From assembly GCA_010094025.1 (NCBI GenBank), contig ML991787.1, positions 310,001 through 374,000 of the forward strand: DNA of 64,000 bases, given 5' to 3'. This stretch comes from Viridothelium virens (lineage: Eukaryota; Ascomycota; Dothideomycetes; Trypetheliales; Trypetheliaceae). The notes under the pieces were generated by a model. The model did no database searches, had not been told where the DNA came from, and was given only the letters and a program-made list of their open reading frames with translations. Below, in pieces: positions 11,957 to 23,117 of the stretch. Every line of letters starts with the position of its first letter. Within the stretch, counting starts at the first letter, position 1. The position numbers and the translations under genes were made by a program.

Positions 11957-12477
11957 AATACACAAAGCCTTCCCACCAGGGTGACATCAGAATTGTCGAT
12001 GATGCACACCAAGGCGCAAGGACAACATACCTAGCTTTTCTGCCATTGCTGGCCGTAGCTCCCACCGAATTCTTGTCAACTATTCTCGAACTGCGTTGCA
12101 GGGACCCTTCCGAATATATCGCAGCCAGATACCAAGTAAGCACCACCAGTATTAGCCAGGCTTGTTACCATCGACATGTCCTATTTTACCCCTGGTGTTC
12201 TGTCAATTTCAAATACTTGCTTTAGAAAACTCCTGTAACCCTAGAGATATCCTTAGTCTTAGGACCAAGCCCATCAGTTGGCGTTGTGTCTGCCCAGGCG
12301 AGAGAGGTGGTGCTAAAGCGAAAAAGGTAGGGAAGGGCACGGAGGGATCGAGCTCGGTCCGCCTTCCGGCTTTCTTCATCCCCGAACGATTTTCTGCGTA
12401 ATGCGGCCAATGGACTTTAGAAAGTTCGTCCTTTTTACGCTGTAAGCAAATGCCATTGAGGCGTGAATGACAATCCA
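11957..12477. other. Intergenic upstream of the PHD gene
   Basis: 521 bp with no supported gene. A short upstream exon of the PHD gene could lie here, since that gene's frame is closed by a stop just before its first ATG. Confidence 0.4.
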
Positions 12478-14250
12478 ATGCCTTATCAACATGTATGGCC
12501 TTCCCGTGTGCCTCCAAGAGAGGGTGTTGCAGTGCCCACTTCTAGGGCTTCGCCGCAACCCCCTCCCCAATCGAAGAGAGCGAACCATGGCACCTCACCT
12601 CCGCCAGCGCATATCCAGAACGCCATAGATAATTGGATGGACAAGGTAATCAAGCAAGCTCTCAAACAAGTTCCTCGCGACCCACCGCAACCGGAAAGCT
12701 CAGAAGAGGATGAGGATGAGCCAATCTATAGGTGGATAGAAGGACCAGCTCAAAAAGAGAAGCCGGTTCCTCATGAAACAGGCTTGCAACTATCAGCCTC
12801 CACGGAAGAAATCGTAAAGCGAGTTGGCAAAAATCCTCCAGCATTGGACTGGGCAAGAGAAGCAGTTTTGAGAGACATGGTTACTACTCAGAAGGTGCCA
12901 TCTATCCTACCACCAGTCAGAGGAAGTACGAGAGGAGGCCGCGGAGGCTCAAGAGGTGGTAAAGTTTCATCTATTAGAGCACCCCTAAATGGCGAGACGA
13001 ACGGATCAACCACTTCCATGCCTAACCCTGGTCCTACACAGGTTAATGGATTGAGTCGGGGTCGGGGTTCTGGCCGGGGAAGGGGGCGTGGTGGAGGTAG
13101 ACCAAGAAAGAGGAGAAGAGCAGGGAGCGACGACAGTGAGGTATGAGATTCGCGAAGTCGAATTCACCCCTTCAAAATGCTTCATTCCTGAGCAGTCAAG
13201 ATGACGCTGACAAAGCCCCGATTCAAAGGGTTCGGATATATCTGCATCCTATACACCTCTGACGACCATTACAAAGTCCGGTCGGAACGTACAGAAGCCA
13301 ACTCAATTTTCTCCCCCGCGACCTTCATCTCCACCGTCTGGTGCTAAGAGGAAACGAGGCGGTCGTCGAGTGCTTGAGTCCAGCGTGTGCAAAACGTGTA
13401 GACGAGGATATAGCCCAGACAAGAACATGATTGTCTTCTGTGACGGATGCAACACTCCTTACCACCAATACTGTCATAATCCACCGATTCCGAGCGAGGT
13501 CGTGGCTATTGTAGATAAAGAATGGTTTTGCGTTGCCTGCATGAGGAGCAAAGAATCCTCACCCACCAAGGATCAGGATGCTTTTGTTTCTGAGGTTGAG
13601 GAGCATCCTCATGCGGAGAGTCCGACTGTCCCAAAGCTAGTCAGTGGACAAACGCTCTCTTACGAAGAGGTATGGGCATAGCACTCAAAATTTTCATGCG
13701 AAACCTGGAGGAACCTCCACAGCTGACTTACGAGTAGAAATCGGCATATTTTTCCTCTCTACCGAACTCAACGCTGGTATCTTTTCTTCTCTTAGCGTGT
13801 GATCGACATCCTGATCTGCCTGTATTTGATCTAAGAGAACAAACGTCTGTTCCAAAAGGAGTCGTCCAGACACAATCATTGATCCAATCAACACAGCCTG
13901 AGGAACCAGCTCCACAGCCGAAGGGCAACACCATAGCGCCGAATTTGCCATCGGTTACTGAGCAGTCAAAGCGTACTGTTGCTGGTCTTCCACACCCAGT
14001 CCAGATTACGGACACTACAAAGATACAGTACATGCCGCCCAACAAGAGCAAAAGAAAAGACGTTGCCGACACGCAAGCAGGGGCAGAGGTCGACGAGCTT
14101 TCCGACAATGGCTATGAATCCGATCCACCCGCTCACTTTCCGAAGCCTGGCAATGGTCTCCAGTTGCCGCCGATAGACAACCTAGAGATGGTTCTCGACG
14201 ACAACTTCGAAGTCTTCAGTCACATCTACCTAAAGAAGTCAGGGACGTAA
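12478..14250 (+). CDS. PHD-finger protein
   Basis: Three exons: 12478-13140, 13229-13669 and 13738-14250, giving 538 aa. The PHD finger is complete: C275-x2-C278, C292-x2-C295, H300-x2-C303 and C322-x2-C325, with the Trp before the last pair (KEWFC). It is preceded by an RG-rich, basic AT-hook-like segment (GRGSGRGRGRGGGRPRKRRR, near 200-215), which suggests DNA or nucleosome contact. After the finger, KSAYFSSLPNSTLVSFLL forms a conserved-looking helical block. PHD fingers usually read histone H3 tails. Fungal members with this layout are known, but I cannot assign a named complex. Intron phases are all zero. The start at 12478 is the first ATG after an in-frame stop; an upstream coding exon is possible. 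Convergent with BRF1. Confidence 0.82.
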
Positions 14251-14561
14251 AAGTCAATCTGAAGAAGTAAAGGAAACCCAGGCCCTTCTATGTAAGATTA
14301 GTTAAGATGAGAGGAGGGATCAGCAAGACGTTAGCAATGGAACTGTAGGATCCTGGCGATAAGATAAAGGATGAAGCTCTTGTATCATGGGTATCGACCT
14401 ATGCGTTTTACATGCTAACGATACCCCAATTCCGCGTTACATCTTCCAACACCTTGCCTGAAATGCAACAAGCGCGTACAAGCACGCATGGGGTAAGGTA
14501 CAAAAGCCCGCCAATGCCAATGCTGCTGGTAAGTAGGGCATTATACGCAGTATTACATGCC
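14251..14561. other. Convergent 3' intergenic region
   Basis: 311 bp between the ends of the PHD gene and BRF1. Nothing else seen. Confidence 0.5.
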
Positions 14562-17177
14562 TCAAAAGTCCTCGTCAACATTATCATCACCAACATACTG
14601 AGTCCAACCGTCCATATCGTCCTCTCCCATATCAATGTCCTCCTCTCTGATCGCATCGCCAACATCTTCATCATCATCCTCAACCAGTACCTCCTCTTCT
14701 TCTTCCAACTCGCGCCGCAACTCCTCATCCACGATCTCCTCATCATCCGCGATCACCATGACCTCTTCCGGAGCGCCTCCCGTCGCCTGTCTCTCTTCCG
14801 GCCCCTGCCTCGCCTGCTGCCCACCAGCAGACGGCGCCGGCGAAGTCGACACCACCGATTCCGCCGGACTCTCACTCCTCACCGAGACCACCTCAGTCGG
14901 CGCCTCCGACCCGGCCCTCGACGACGTCGCCGACCCAGTCTCCGTCCGCGTAGGCGACCCTCCACCACTCACAGAGCTGCCGTCCCCCCCCCTCTTCCTC
15001 TTCCCACTCCCGCGATAGATCTGATTCAGGCGCTCATAATTGATATGCCGACTATAGCCCTTATTGCCATACCTCTCCAGCATGCGCTGACTCGCCTCCG
15101 CGGGGCTCTCAGCCGGCGTCCCGCCCTTCATCGCACTGCTCCCGTCTCCACGGCGATACGGCCTCTTCCCCTTCGCCCTCCTCCCCTTCCCTCCTGCAGC
15201 GCCGCCCCCCTCCCCTCCTCCCCCTTTCCCGCGCCCACTCGCCTCCGCCTCCGCCAGCGCGCGCCGCAGTATCCGCGCCTGCTGCGCCCGCAGCCAGTCC
15301 TCGTTGTGCGTCACCCAGATGCGCTCTTTGATCTCGCACTCCCGCTCCGATAGCAGGCAGTGCTCGACTTCGGGGTCCGACGCGAACTCGTCCTCGCCGA
15401 TGACCTCGCTGTCTGGGATCGGGCTGTGCGCAGACGCGCCATTGGTGTTGTTATTATTATTGTTGGGATTGGGGGAGGGGGAGGGGTTGAGGGCGCGCGC
15501 GAGTCGCCGCGCTGCTTCGGTGTACTTTAGGAATCGCACTTCTTCCATAGAGGTCAGGAAGTCCGATGAGTGCAGGTGGCGGTGGATCTCGTTCTCCAGC
15601 TCGGCTTCGCCTGCTGCGAGGTCGGCGGGGGCGATCTGGATGGGTTCCGGGCGCTCGCGCTTGCGGTAGCGGCGTTTGCGTTTTTGAGGGGGTTCCGTGG
15701 AGGGTTCGGCGGTGCTGGCGCGGGAGGGAGGGCCGGGAGTGAAGTCGGATCCGGAGTCTGCGCCGGATGTCGATTCTTGTGTATCCTGTGAATCGGCTCG
15801 GCGCTTGCGTTTGCGACCTCGAGTGGAAGCTTGTCGGGTTTGTGTATTGCTTGAGTTCTGAACAGACTCGCTCGCGAGCCGGGGATCCAAGGGTATGGCA
15901 GGTATCGCGAAGCCTTCACCGTCTCGGCGAGGTTCCTGAGTTGGAGCCGGAGTGGAAGTTGTTGGTCGTGGATTGGCAGCAGAAGCGCTTCGGGACGTTA
16001 CTCCCCCCAGCAGAACCCGGTCCCATATTGAAGTGCTCCCTTGCGCTTCACCTTGGGCTTCGGCAAGCAAGCTCGCCGACCTCTTTTGCTCTTCTTTGTA
16101 ACGTTTCTTCTCTTCTTTGATCTTCGTTTCAAAGAGGACCGGAGGATCGTGTGCGATTTTGAGATTGGGACCGTACTGTCGAAACTGTTCAACTGTCAGA
16201 GCTCCGCTAGTTGTCCGATCAAATTCATCCAATCGCTTCGCTATGGTCATATCTGCAACTTTGACGACATAAACGACTTCTCGCACTGTTCTTCGGAAGT
16301 TATTCATGCGAGCGGCAAGGATGAGGCTGGCACCACAGAGACCCGCAGGTCGGCGACCCGTAACCATCCAATCCCTCTTCATTCGCTTGATGATCTTTGC
16401 AGCATCCTCAGCAACCTTGTATGTGTGAGCACCAAACTCTAAGCGTCGAGCATATTTGAGAACAAGCCTTTCGACTTCAACGAAAGGCGTGATATCGTCT
16501 TTCTTGACTCCACCGTCCATGTAAAGCATCTTGGCGAGCTCCTGGTACGTCTGACCAAGTTTATAGACGTTGGTTTTGACTGCTTCTGCGAGATCCATAA
16601 GAAGCGTATTATTCTCTTTGTCGGTTCTGCAAGCTAAATAGAGGGCGACTGCAGCGACAGTTGAAGTTGATCGGCCATAAGTAAAGTTATTGATCAGAGC
16701 AAGCTTCATGTAATTGAAGGCTCCATCCTTGACGGATTGTTGAAGTCCAAGAGACGAGGCAATTCGGGCAATCTCTTGCTGGAAATGTTGATGTGTTTGC
16801 TCCCTGCTCGTCAATCCCCCGCCGACTTTACGATTAATGGACGCTCCATGTGTTTTTGCATGCCGTTGACCTTCCCCAATATATCCTCCTTGGACCACGG
16901 CGGCACCAGCCGACGTTTCGCCAAAAGTGACTTCAGCAACAATGTTGTCCTGGCTAATGATGCTCCCACAAGTCTCGCAGACACGTTCGCCATCGATTTC
17001 GACAGGCTTTGGATTGGCACAATCTGGATTGGTACATACATTTTTGGGCGTCGGACGCGGGGGTTGATACAGGGTTTTCGCCGCGGTTTGGACGTTTTCA
17101 TTTTGTTGGGTCCTCTCATTCTCCTCGAGGTGTTCTTCTGGGGGGCGGCGCGGTCGAGGGGTTGCAGAAGGCGCCAT
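14562..17177 (-). CDS. BRF1: TFIIIB subunit BRF1
   Basis: Single exon of 871 aa from the ATG at 17177. An in-frame ATG at 17336 would add 53 residues, but that leader is unlike BRF1. The zinc ribbon is C48-x4-C53 and C67-x2-C70, followed by two cyclin folds (about 130-310) containing NNFTYGRSTSTVAAVALYLA and RRPAGLCGASLILAARM. The C-terminal half is long and low-complexity: basic and acidic patches, Ser/Pro runs, then an acidic EEEEEV region and a DED tail. BRF1 bridges TFIIIC, TBP and RNA polymerase III at tRNA and 5S promoters. Within the C-terminal half the coding strand passes from C-rich to G-rich, so the two halves use different synonymous codons. Confidence 0.93.
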   Translation of the reverse strand: MAPSATPRPRRPPEEHLEENERTQQNENVQTAAKTLYQPPRPTPKNVCTNPDCANPKPVEIDGERVCETCGSIISQDNIVAEVTFGETSAGAAVVQGGYIGEGQRHAKTHGASINRKVGGGLTSREQTHQHFQQEIARIASSLGLQQSVKDGAFNYMKLALINNFTYGRSTSTVAAVALYLACRTDKENNTLLMDLAEAVKTNVYKLGQTYQELAKMLYMDGGVKKDDITPFVEVERLVLKYARRLEFGAHTYKVAEDAAKIIKRMKRDWMVTGRRPAGLCGASLILAARMNNFRRTVREVVYVVKVADMTIAKRLDEFDRTTSGALTVEQFRQYGPNLKIAHDPPVLFETKIKEEKKRYKEEQKRSASLLAEAQGEAQGSTSIWDRVLLGGVTSRSASAANPRPTTSTPAPTQEPRRDGEGFAIPAIPLDPRLASESVQNSSNTQTRQASTRGRKRKRRADSQDTQESTSGADSGSDFTPGPPSRASTAEPSTEPPQKRKRRYRKRERPEPIQIAPADLAAGEAELENEIHRHLHSSDFLTSMEEVRFLKYTEAARRLARALNPSPSPNPNNNNNNTNGASAHSPIPDSEVIGEDEFASDPEVEHCLLSERECEIKERIWVTHNEDWLRAQQARILRRALAEAEASGRGKGGGGEGGGAAGGKGRRAKGKRPYRRGDGSSAMKGGTPAESPAEASQRMLERYGNKGYSRHINYERLNQIYRGSGKRKRGGDGSSVSGGGSPTRTETGSATSSRAGSEAPTEVVSVRSESPAESVVSTSPAPSAGGQQARQGPEERQATGGAPEEVMVIADDEEIVDEELRRELEEEEEVLVEDDDEDVGDAIREEDIDMGEDDMDGWTQYVGDDNVDEDF

Positions 17178-18484
17178 AGTAATTGAATGCGATACACCGA
17201 TGGACGTATGCCGGGGGATATTGGGTCGAGGCGTGGTATCAATCGAGCCCTTGGACAAGCAGATGGATGGCGTAGGCGGGGCGGGGAACTCACTCTTGCT
17301 AGGCGAAAGGCGGTGAGTCACATATTCCGACGGCATGACAATCGGTTTGCGGGTTCGAGTCGCACTCTCACACTTGAACTTTTACTTTTGTCAATAGAAT
17401 TACCCCTATGCCAGCCCCGCTCTTGTTCGTGGCTGTCCCACCTCAGTGAGGTCGAAACCTGGACGTCAACATGAAGACATTCCTTGGTTCCGTCGAGTTT
17501 GTCACTCTGCATCTTTATGCGCCTTTCCTACTCTACACCTCCGTTCACGCTCTGCGAACACGTATTTTCTCCACGTGCGATGCGAACGTCAGCATACTTG
17601 TCAATCAGTCGGCCTGATGCATCGAGCAAGCTATGTACTCCGTATATGGCAAATATCAGGAAATGCAGTCTGCATGCGCCGGGCAGACACCAGCGTCGAA
17701 TAAGGCGACTTAGCAATCCCTGGCGAGCCAAGGAACCTTTGCAAGATCGTACTCATGAGACAAAAATGCTCTATCCCCCACAAACTGATGACAAAGACAG
17801 TAAATATGCGGATTCAGAACACGCTAAACTGACCGAGTCGCAGGGCGAAAGATGACCAAACAACTCCCACCCCTACCGCATCGAGTATCCTGGAACGTCG
17901 AAGATCATCTTTATTCGGGGACTCAAAGACCACGCGGTAGGGTGCTGATCCAAAAAAGCCATATTTGAAGCCAGTGTCTAGAACTCTCGGCCACGACCGT
18001 CTGACCCAAACATCTGGTCTGAATGGCCTCGCGAATACCTAGTCCATCAAACGTCACATCCCTAGCAGTCATCACGGCTCAACTTTCTAGGAAGAGAACA
18101 TTGTCTACCCTGAATAAGTGAATGGTCATAAAATGAGCTGAGTTTACGTCCTCAGTAAGACACCCTGATCAAGCTCGGTAAAGCTACCCCTCGCTTTATC
18201 CGCACGTAGATGAGGCATTAAATGTCATGCTTGGCCACGAGAGGAGACCTCGCTCTGGAATCGCCAAAACAGGGTCCTACGCCTTGAGATTGGCCCCAAA
18301 AACTAAGATCTCGGAATTCTGGATACCACAGAGATCAGGCCCTATTGCCGCATTGTGATCTGCTGACAAGCAAGGCGGGAGGAAAGAACTCGAAATGGAT
18401 CGCCCCACATCCCATCAACATGCCTCTCCTATGGCAAACCCCGTACATCTAGAGGTCTGTTGGCCTTGAATCCTATGGCTGTCG
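17178..18484. other. Intergenic between BRF1 and the thioesterase
   Basis: 1.3 kb upstream of BRF1 and downstream of the thioesterase. Frames are short and unmotivated. It includes one TACGGAGTA site at 17636. An A-box/B-box-like pair at 17270-17360 does not fold as a tRNA. Confidence 0.5.
17636..17644 (-). repeat. TACGGAGTA intergenic motif, copy 3
   Basis: Top strand reads TACTCCGTA within TGTACTCCGTATAT, upstream of BRF1. Confidence 0.8.
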
Positions 18485-19235
18485 TCATATCTTTGACGCC
18501 TTTACTTGTGGCCTGATTTTGTGGTGCTCACACGTGGCGTAGCATTTTTTGCCATCAGGTGAAATGATGGAACCTCTGGAAAAAGTCACCGAATTGCCGT
18601 TCTGTATAACTTCACAGTGAACTCGGACTGTACCTGGAATGGGGATTGGACGCAAGTATGTCACATTCAGTGCTCTCGAAACTCCACCCGGGGGCCCGTG
18701 GCTGGACCTTGGTCAACTAATGTAATTATTATCACACAATATCTCAAGAGGGACATACGCGAAGTAATCAGGTCCGGCCATTGGCATCAACGGACTGAAG
18801 GCGCAAGAAGTGAATTGATCTTCCGTTTAAGCATTAGTCTGGCAGTGGCATCCGAGATTCACGCCAATAGTCAGAATTACCGAACAGCAGTGATACACCA
18901 GCTCCATGCAGCGCTCCTAGTAGAGGGACGACAAGTCAGACAAGAACACATTGGAAGACTTCTTTTGACAAAGAACAAAATACCAATGTTGTTTGAGTAC
19001 TCATGACCTAAATAAATTTCCATCGTTGCTGTGCCGGTCATTGAGGCATCGACGATCTTTGCGCGTCTCATTACGTCAATATCGAATTGCTGCCGAGAAT
19101 GAGCTTCGTACTTAGGTGGCTGTGTCCTGGGAGAAATTGGCTTACCTGCTCTCCGTTCCTCCTCTCGTGCGTCTGTACAAAGACATCAAGACCAGCTCGT
19201 ATCAGCGAGATCGCCTTATCTGGCTCGACGGACAT
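18485..19235 (-). CDS. Hotdog-fold acyl-CoA thioesterase (PaaI/ACOT13-like)
   Basis: Five short exons: 19146-19235, 18984-19089, 18881-18916, 18759-18819 and 18485-18701, giving 169 aa, the normal size of a one-domain hotdog thioesterase. Landmarks: RAKIVDASMTGTATMEIYLG (first strands), EYSNNIGGALHGAGVSLLFD (about 60-78, the hotdog helix, where the usual HGG is HGA), SPLMPMAGPDYFA, and the classic C-terminal GVSRALNVTYLRPIPIPGTV with SPDGKKCYA. Such proteins cleave small or medium acyl-CoA esters. All junctions are GT-AG and in phase. The frame is open some way upstream of the chosen ATG, so an extra 5' exon is possible. The region is unreadable without splicing, so single-ORF searches would miss the gene. 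Confidence 0.78.
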
Positions 19236-20908
19236 AGTTTGAACTGCCAAATTCAATGAAGGAAGAACAAACTTCTTGTATCTGCTATGCCGGACCTTTT
19301 CTGGCTCGGTATTTGTCTAGTAAAACGTCCGGAGAAACTTTGGTTTGATAGATAACAGTGCTAACACATTTTCATAGAGCATTGCGGCTGGTGCACCCCG
19401 CATTCGCTCAATCCGCCCGAATCCTTCGCATGTCGTACACTGGCATGATGCACAGAGCATAGACTACTCTAGTTTTGCGAAGATCCGAATCCTACGCCGA
19501 GTCCTCTACTGTACAGCCTAAAGCATTAGGAGGCTTAAGTAAGACGTGAAACTCTATCCGCCTCGGCAAGCTTCCTCTGTCAGCTCAACGCGCTTGACTT
19601 TTGCTGGTCCAACGTACAGACCTCTATAAGCGTTCACTGCTTCATGCCCATTCACTCTTCTGTCTGCTACAACGACGTTGCGGAGAGTCCATCCTACAGT
19701 CTCGAGGTATGCAACAGGTTTTCGATGGCCTACTGCCACATCAGCCCTTCTGACAGAAAGTTGCGACGCAGTATCTGCGCCAAAATAGATGACCAGCAAT
19801 GCAATAGCACAAGAGTATTCTACCTTCAAAATTTGCCCTGCATAGATAAGCAAACTAGCGGGTAGGGGGAACCCTTTCGGCGTATCAAAACGCCTCCCCC
19901 CGGGCAAACTAAGTGGTATCGCTTAGAACACCAACATCCCGCTTTCACCTCAATTCACCTGGCCTGAGATCGGCCTTCTACCTCTCATGGCGCGATGCCC
20001 AATGTCTACATCCTGACTGCCGGGCTTACGAGAAGTATGCAGCTTAACTCTTTTGCTTAGCTAGTCTGTTGTGAAAGAGGACGCTATCGTAGAGTACGTT
20101 GCCGTGTTGTATGTAAGTCCGACACATCCATTTCCGGTCTCAACCCGTGCAGAATGTTCATACAGCCCTCTACGTCAACCCGATCTGCTACAGTCTGGAC
20201 CAACCAGGTAGTTTGCTGCATGTCAGAACAGTGCGGGTCAAAACGACAAGTTTTCCGTGTCTCCTCCGTTGATGCCTCTCAGCTCGCATCCTCGGCGTCA
20301 AGCCGCTTCGGCAGAAATTTCTCTCAAGGCTCTACTTCACTGCATCTCCCGGGGCTTTGATAACTGTCTATGAGACACTGAAGGTCATTTAGTTAACCGA
20401 ATCCTGTCAATCTTATCACGCTTCTCATGCGGTAGCCAAAGAAGCTAGTCCATGTGCATCGCTCGGACGCCCGATGTCTACGCCAGTCATCACTGAGGAT
20501 TTTGGACTTGAGAGAAGAGTTCCTGAGGAGTAATAGCAGATCAATGCTATGGGAAAAATCTTGAGTCAGGCAGACCGCTCATCGAATCAGTGGTCATGAA
20601 ATCTCCACCCAGCGGGGTCGACGAAGGCTAGTTGGCGAAGCGAAGGATGCCGTTTAAGTCGCAGAGCATAGGATGGACTACAATCGTGTCGATCACCCAA
20701 TATAGTCTGGACCTTCGGCCACATTCACATGCTCAGTCATGTTCGCGCGTAAGCTCAGTCAGAGAACATACATATAAGAAGCATCACATGTTGGCACGCC
20801 ATCTTACTGACTCAAGTATTCGGGTTCAAGAACAGCAAGTTTATCACCTAGAGATTCGATAACTACTCAAAGCCACAGTGGCTATCATCTTTGTGTTCTT
20901 GTATAACC
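19236..20908. other. Region without a recognised gene
   Basis: 1.7 kb between two divergent genes. The only notable frame is minus strand 19554-19907 (listed separately). Other frames are short. A coding-like stretch on the minus strand at about 19380-19445 (reading RIERMRGAPAAMLYEN) may be chance or a lost 5' exon. Confidence 0.35.
19554..19907 (-). other. Open frame, unrecognised, doubtful
   Basis: A 117-codon open frame containing a hydrophobic stretch (YSCAIALLVIYFGA) and ending VGPAKVKRVELTEEACRGG. Its ending looks protein-like, but I recognise no family and see no convincing splice partner. It could be a decayed gene or chance. Confidence 0.2.
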
Positions 20909-22440
20909 ATGGCGATTGATTATAAGAGCCACCCAAGCGAGCTTGTTACGTCCGGGGTACGCTCCGTTTGCAAGCTGACCCTTAATGTCAAAAACGGGAG
21001 CTGATTCGCGATTGTATAGCAAGTCCGCCCGAAAGTTGGCATCAAGGAGCTTCGAGATGCAATACCAGCTCACTGTTTCAAGCCGTCGTATACCACATCA
21101 CTTTGGTATCTATTCCGAGACTGTGCTTTGACAGCCACAGGTATGGCAATTGCATACAAATTCATTCCCCAGCTTGAACCCTTCTGGCTCCGCTGCATTG
21201 TGTGGGCTCTGTGGGGATATGTCGAAGGTCTTTTCTTTGTAGGGCTATGGGTATGGCCGCTTCATCGAAAATTTGGCAACGATGGCCATGCTTACCGTGC
21301 TGCAGATCTTAGGCCATGAAGCTGGCCACTCCGCGTTCTCCCCTTCAGATACGCTCAACAATACTGTCGGATTTATCCTACACTCTTTTATGTTCACGCC
21401 ATACTTCTCTTGGCGCTCTAGCCATCGGAGGCATCACATCTATGCCAACAATCTTGCTAAAGATCACAACTACGTTCCACCCCAACGGGAAGAATACTCA
21501 TCTACCCTTGGAATTGATATCAATAGACTTGAAGAGCTGACTGAAGATGCTCCGATCGTTACATTACTCCGCATATTGCTACAACAAGTCATTGGTTTTC
21601 CTTGGTATCTTTTGACAAATATCACAGCCTCAGATACCAGTCTTCCGAAGAAAAAGTCTTCTTCCATTCTTGGGAATAGCCACTTCGCGCCTTACGGATC
21701 TCTGTTCCGGCCTGACGAGGCTAATGTCATCCTCCTATCGGATATTGGCCTTGCGGCAATGGCTTATGTCTTGTATCTAGTCAGCTGTCAAATCGGTCCT
21801 GCCATGACGGCTTTGCTGTATATCCAGCCGTATATGTGGATCAACCATTGGATTGTGGCAATCACCTACCTACACCATACGCATCCAGATCTCCCGAAAT
21901 ACCAAGATGACGACTGGACCTTCCTCAAGGGAGCTACGGCAACAGTCGATCGGGAGTTCGGATTTGTTGGCAAATATCTCTTCCATGGTATCATCGAATT
22001 TCATGTCATCCATCACCTCTTCTCGTAAGCTTTCCCACCTTTGCATTCCCTTGGACCCTTTTTTATCGATGACTAATTACCATACCCCGACTTTTAGACG
22101 CATTCCATTTTATTACGGCGAGGAAGCTACCAAAGCCATTATCCCTTTGCTTGGTAATGAATATCATTCCGACAAAGGCCGTGCATTCATTCCTGGGCTT
22201 TGGGAGGCATTTACAAAATGCCAGTGGGTGGAGCCTGATGCGTCTCGGTCTCAACCGGGAGATGGCACATTGTGGTACAAAGGGGGTCCGTCACCTCCTC
22301 CAGAGTATAGCATGCGGATGAAGGGTTTCTACCAGCTCTTCAATCTTCGATCTATCCTGAGGACAGGCCACTATGGCATAACGCACGCGAAACTTCCTCA
22401 CAAGATGGAGGTAGCGAAGACTGAGAAGGTAAGTAACTAG
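20909..22440 (+). CDS. FAD2-like (delta-12 type) fatty acid desaturase
   Basis: Four exons: 20909-20956, 21020-21250, 21306-22024 and 22098-22440, giving 446 aa. After a short N-terminus comes IKELRDAIPAHCFKPSY, the typical delta-12 entry motif, then paired membrane helices. The three histidine boxes are GHEAGH (His 97 and 101), HRRHH (133-137) and HVIHH (326-330). Membrane desaturases of this class insert a double bond into oleoyl chains in the ER. Box 1 has Ala where most delta-12 enzymes have Cys (HECGH), so a diverged paralogue with another product is possible. Exon 1 is the least certain part. The stop lies inside a perfect GTAAGT; splicing there would replace three residues with a 60-odd residue tail ending at 22661. 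Confidence 0.82.
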
Positions 22441-23117
22441 ACATTCTCTTCTGTGGCGTGGAGAATATAGGCTTGGCAAAGTCACTGCTCGAGAGTCTTA
22501 TATTTTTTCATGGAGCGACAAGGCACATATTTAGATCTCAAAGGAACAAAGCCTCGTACGAACTCAAAAACTTCTCAAGTGCTTCACCACCAAAGTTGGT
22601 CTCTGAAAATCGCGTTGGGGTTGAAGGAACATTTTTCATGGCATGATCCTAGTATTCCATAAGGTACAAGATACGCGGCTTCGTTTAGATTTCGCTTTGC
22701 TATTAGCGTCTTACAGACCAGTCGCTTCAGTACGTTCATGAAGTCTGGCGTGCCAAAGACTGGTCCATCCCGAAAGAGCATGGCCCACTGGCGAACCCAC
22801 CATTCGCGAACATTATGTATGAAAATCAGAAGGCTCGAGCCATTGCTTTCCCCTACTTTCTCTCGCCGTTTATAAGCAATCAAGAAAGGCTTCTCTCAAC
22901 TCTTTATTGCTCATTGGCTTTCGTTTGGATAGAAATTTCCAAGCACTAAAACAGTTCAACGATTGCTGTCGAACCTGAGAACTTAACTTTTGTCCCTTTC
23001 TATTAAGTGATGTTCCTAGGTCCTATTGGCTCGCCCTTGGTGGTGCAGATCCCTGCCCGAATTGGTATAGACCACCACAGAGGCTTCATCTCCTTAATTT
23101 CCGAGGTCATTAAATAG

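Noticed and set aside
14635-15353. Long plus-strand frames opposite BRF1
   Set aside because: Shadows of the skewed BRF1 coding sequence; the minus strand carries the conserved domains.
17178-17336. In-frame N-terminal extension of BRF1
   Set aside because: The 53 extra residues are Ser/Pro-rich and unlike BRF1 N-termini; the ATG at 17177 is better placed before the zinc ribbon.
17270-17360. A-box-like TGGCGTAGGCGG and B-box-like GGTTCGAGTCG suggesting a tRNA gene
   Set aside because: The T-arm does not pair (two of five positions mismatch) and the candidate overlaps the BRF1 5' region; no cloverleaf could be drawn.
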